The notes beneath the pieces are model-generated. The model worked only from the letters and a program-made list of their open reading frames with translations, had not been told where the DNA came from and did not search any database. The position numbers and the translations under genes were made by a program. Of a DNA stretch of 64,000 bases, positions 63,541 through 64,000 are shown one piece after another (the stretch's first letter is position 1; each line of letters starts with the position of its first letter). The stretch comes from Prosthecobacter gellanilyticus (GTDB lineage Bacteria > Verrucomicrobiota > Verrucomicrobiia > Verrucomicrobiales > Verrucomicrobiaceae), in NCBI RefSeq assembly GCF_007992435.1, contig NZ_BKAG01000004.1:62001-126000 (forward strand), in the 5' to 3' direction.

Positions 63541-64000
63541 ATGAATCTCCAAGACGCATTTTCGCCAAGCTGGCGAGGCCTTCTAGGAAAAGGCTGCCTG
63601 CTGCTTCTGCTGGTGTGGGCGCTGCCTCTCCAGGCCAAGCCAGACTTCACCGCCTCCGAGATCACGGTGGCGAACCAGCCTGTGGTCGAGGGTGGGGTTG
63701 CCCAGTTCCAGCTGGTGCTGCGCAATCGCGGAGATCAGCCTTCTGAGGTGACTTATGTGCGCATTCAGTGGCCGCTCAGGGGTATCTGGTGGAGCTCAAG
63801 GGGCTCGATGATGCGCAGCTGGATCACGATGAGAGGACGATCACCGCCTCGATTTCGCTGGCTGCCGGCGCCGAACGAAAAGTAGAGATGAGGGTGCTGG
63901 CTCCTCGTGACTCAGCAGGAGATGCGCTTTCCGTCAGCATGCATCTGGCTCACTTCCACACGATGTCGGAAGCCTGGGTGCACCGGACGATCACGGTCGA
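63541..64000 (+). pseudogene. Frameshifted secreted CARDB-like protein gene (3' end outside window)
   Basis: The frame from ATG 63541 gives a signal peptide (GCLLLLLVWALPLQA) and a CARDB-like beta domain (PVVEGGVAQFQLVLRNRG) up to about 63779. The continuing frame then degenerates and stops near 63885. The frame beginning at about 63780 instead continues the domain sensibly (GYLVELKGLDDAQLDHDERT, then SLAAGAERKVEMRVLAP) to the window edge without a stop. One base is missing at AG-GGG (AGCGGG expected). It is either a real frameshift or a sequencing error; only one lesion is seen. Confidence 0.75.

Noticed and set aside
61122-63725. An 867-codon open frame on the minus strand across three genes
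   Set aside because: It spans the permease, the phosphotransferase and their spacers; the composition (Arg, Gln, His) is that of an antisense frame and no domain is visible.

Overview
The window is a 64 kb piece of bacterial chromosome with roughly 60% G+C and dense coding on both strands (48 genes or gene remnants). The gene content points strongly to the Verrucomicrobia (Verrucomicrobiaceae/Prosthecobacter-like). The indicators are two secreted formylglycine sulfatases, a ThuA-domain protein, a DUF1549/DUF1553 cytochrome-type protein, giant choice-of-anchor-D/FG-GAP/MBG proteins, a WD40-fused Ser/Thr kinase, a YHYH protein, a PL10 pectate lyase and many short secreted proteins with Gly-, Pro- or Lys-rich tails. 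No rRNA or tRNA gene, CRISPR array, integrase, transposase or prophage was seen. Most start codons have no convincing Shine-Dalgarno sequence. This placement is inferred from gene content alone.

Layout. 1-12 kb: the end of a pectate lyase, a small unknown gene, a laminin-G-like secreted protein, a zincin with an NPCBM-like tail, a DadA-like oxidoreductase, a metallopeptidase-like gene broken by a nonsense codon and a frameshift, a sulfatase, an SGNH-like secreted protein and asd. 12-24 kb: Tex, an ORF6N-domain protein, a POT peptide transporter, a two-gene secreted-protein operon, a membrane protein, a zinc-ribbon/kinase/beta-propeller protein and a divergent S41 protease. 24-31 kb: a ThuA-sulfatase operon, a HigBA toxin-antitoxin pair with a palindromic operator, a TIM-barrel isomerase operon, rpmB (L28) and an aldo/keto reductase, the last two with clear terminators.

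31-44 kb holds two giant secreted paralogues (1840 and 1599 aa) on the minus strand. They flank a translationally coupled pair of helical-repeat secreted proteins on the plus strand. This is the most distinctive block and the best candidate for an uncharacterised cell-surface system. 44-53 kb: a PSD1 protein, a methyltransferase, a YHYH protein, a thioredoxin/haem/PDZ fusion, an ABCG-like transporter, a BamE-like small protein and a Pro-rich membrane protein. 53-64 kb: an RNA-metabolism cluster (nrnA, truB, rsmE), several unknowns, trmO, an SGNH hydrolase, a golvesin-like protein, an AzgA-type purine permease, a phosphotransferase and a frameshifted gene running off the end.

Functionally the window mixes housekeeping RNA and amino-acid genes with a secreted polysaccharide-degrading repertoire (pectate lyase, sulfatases, esterase-like SGNH proteins, ThuA and sugar isomerase). 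The spacers carry at least five unrelated families of short inverted repeats (REPIN-like). One of these appears to have been co-opted as the hydrophobic core of a signal peptide. No gene-free stretch exceeds about 300 bases; the longest spacers (about 190-250 bases) are mostly occupied by these repeats.
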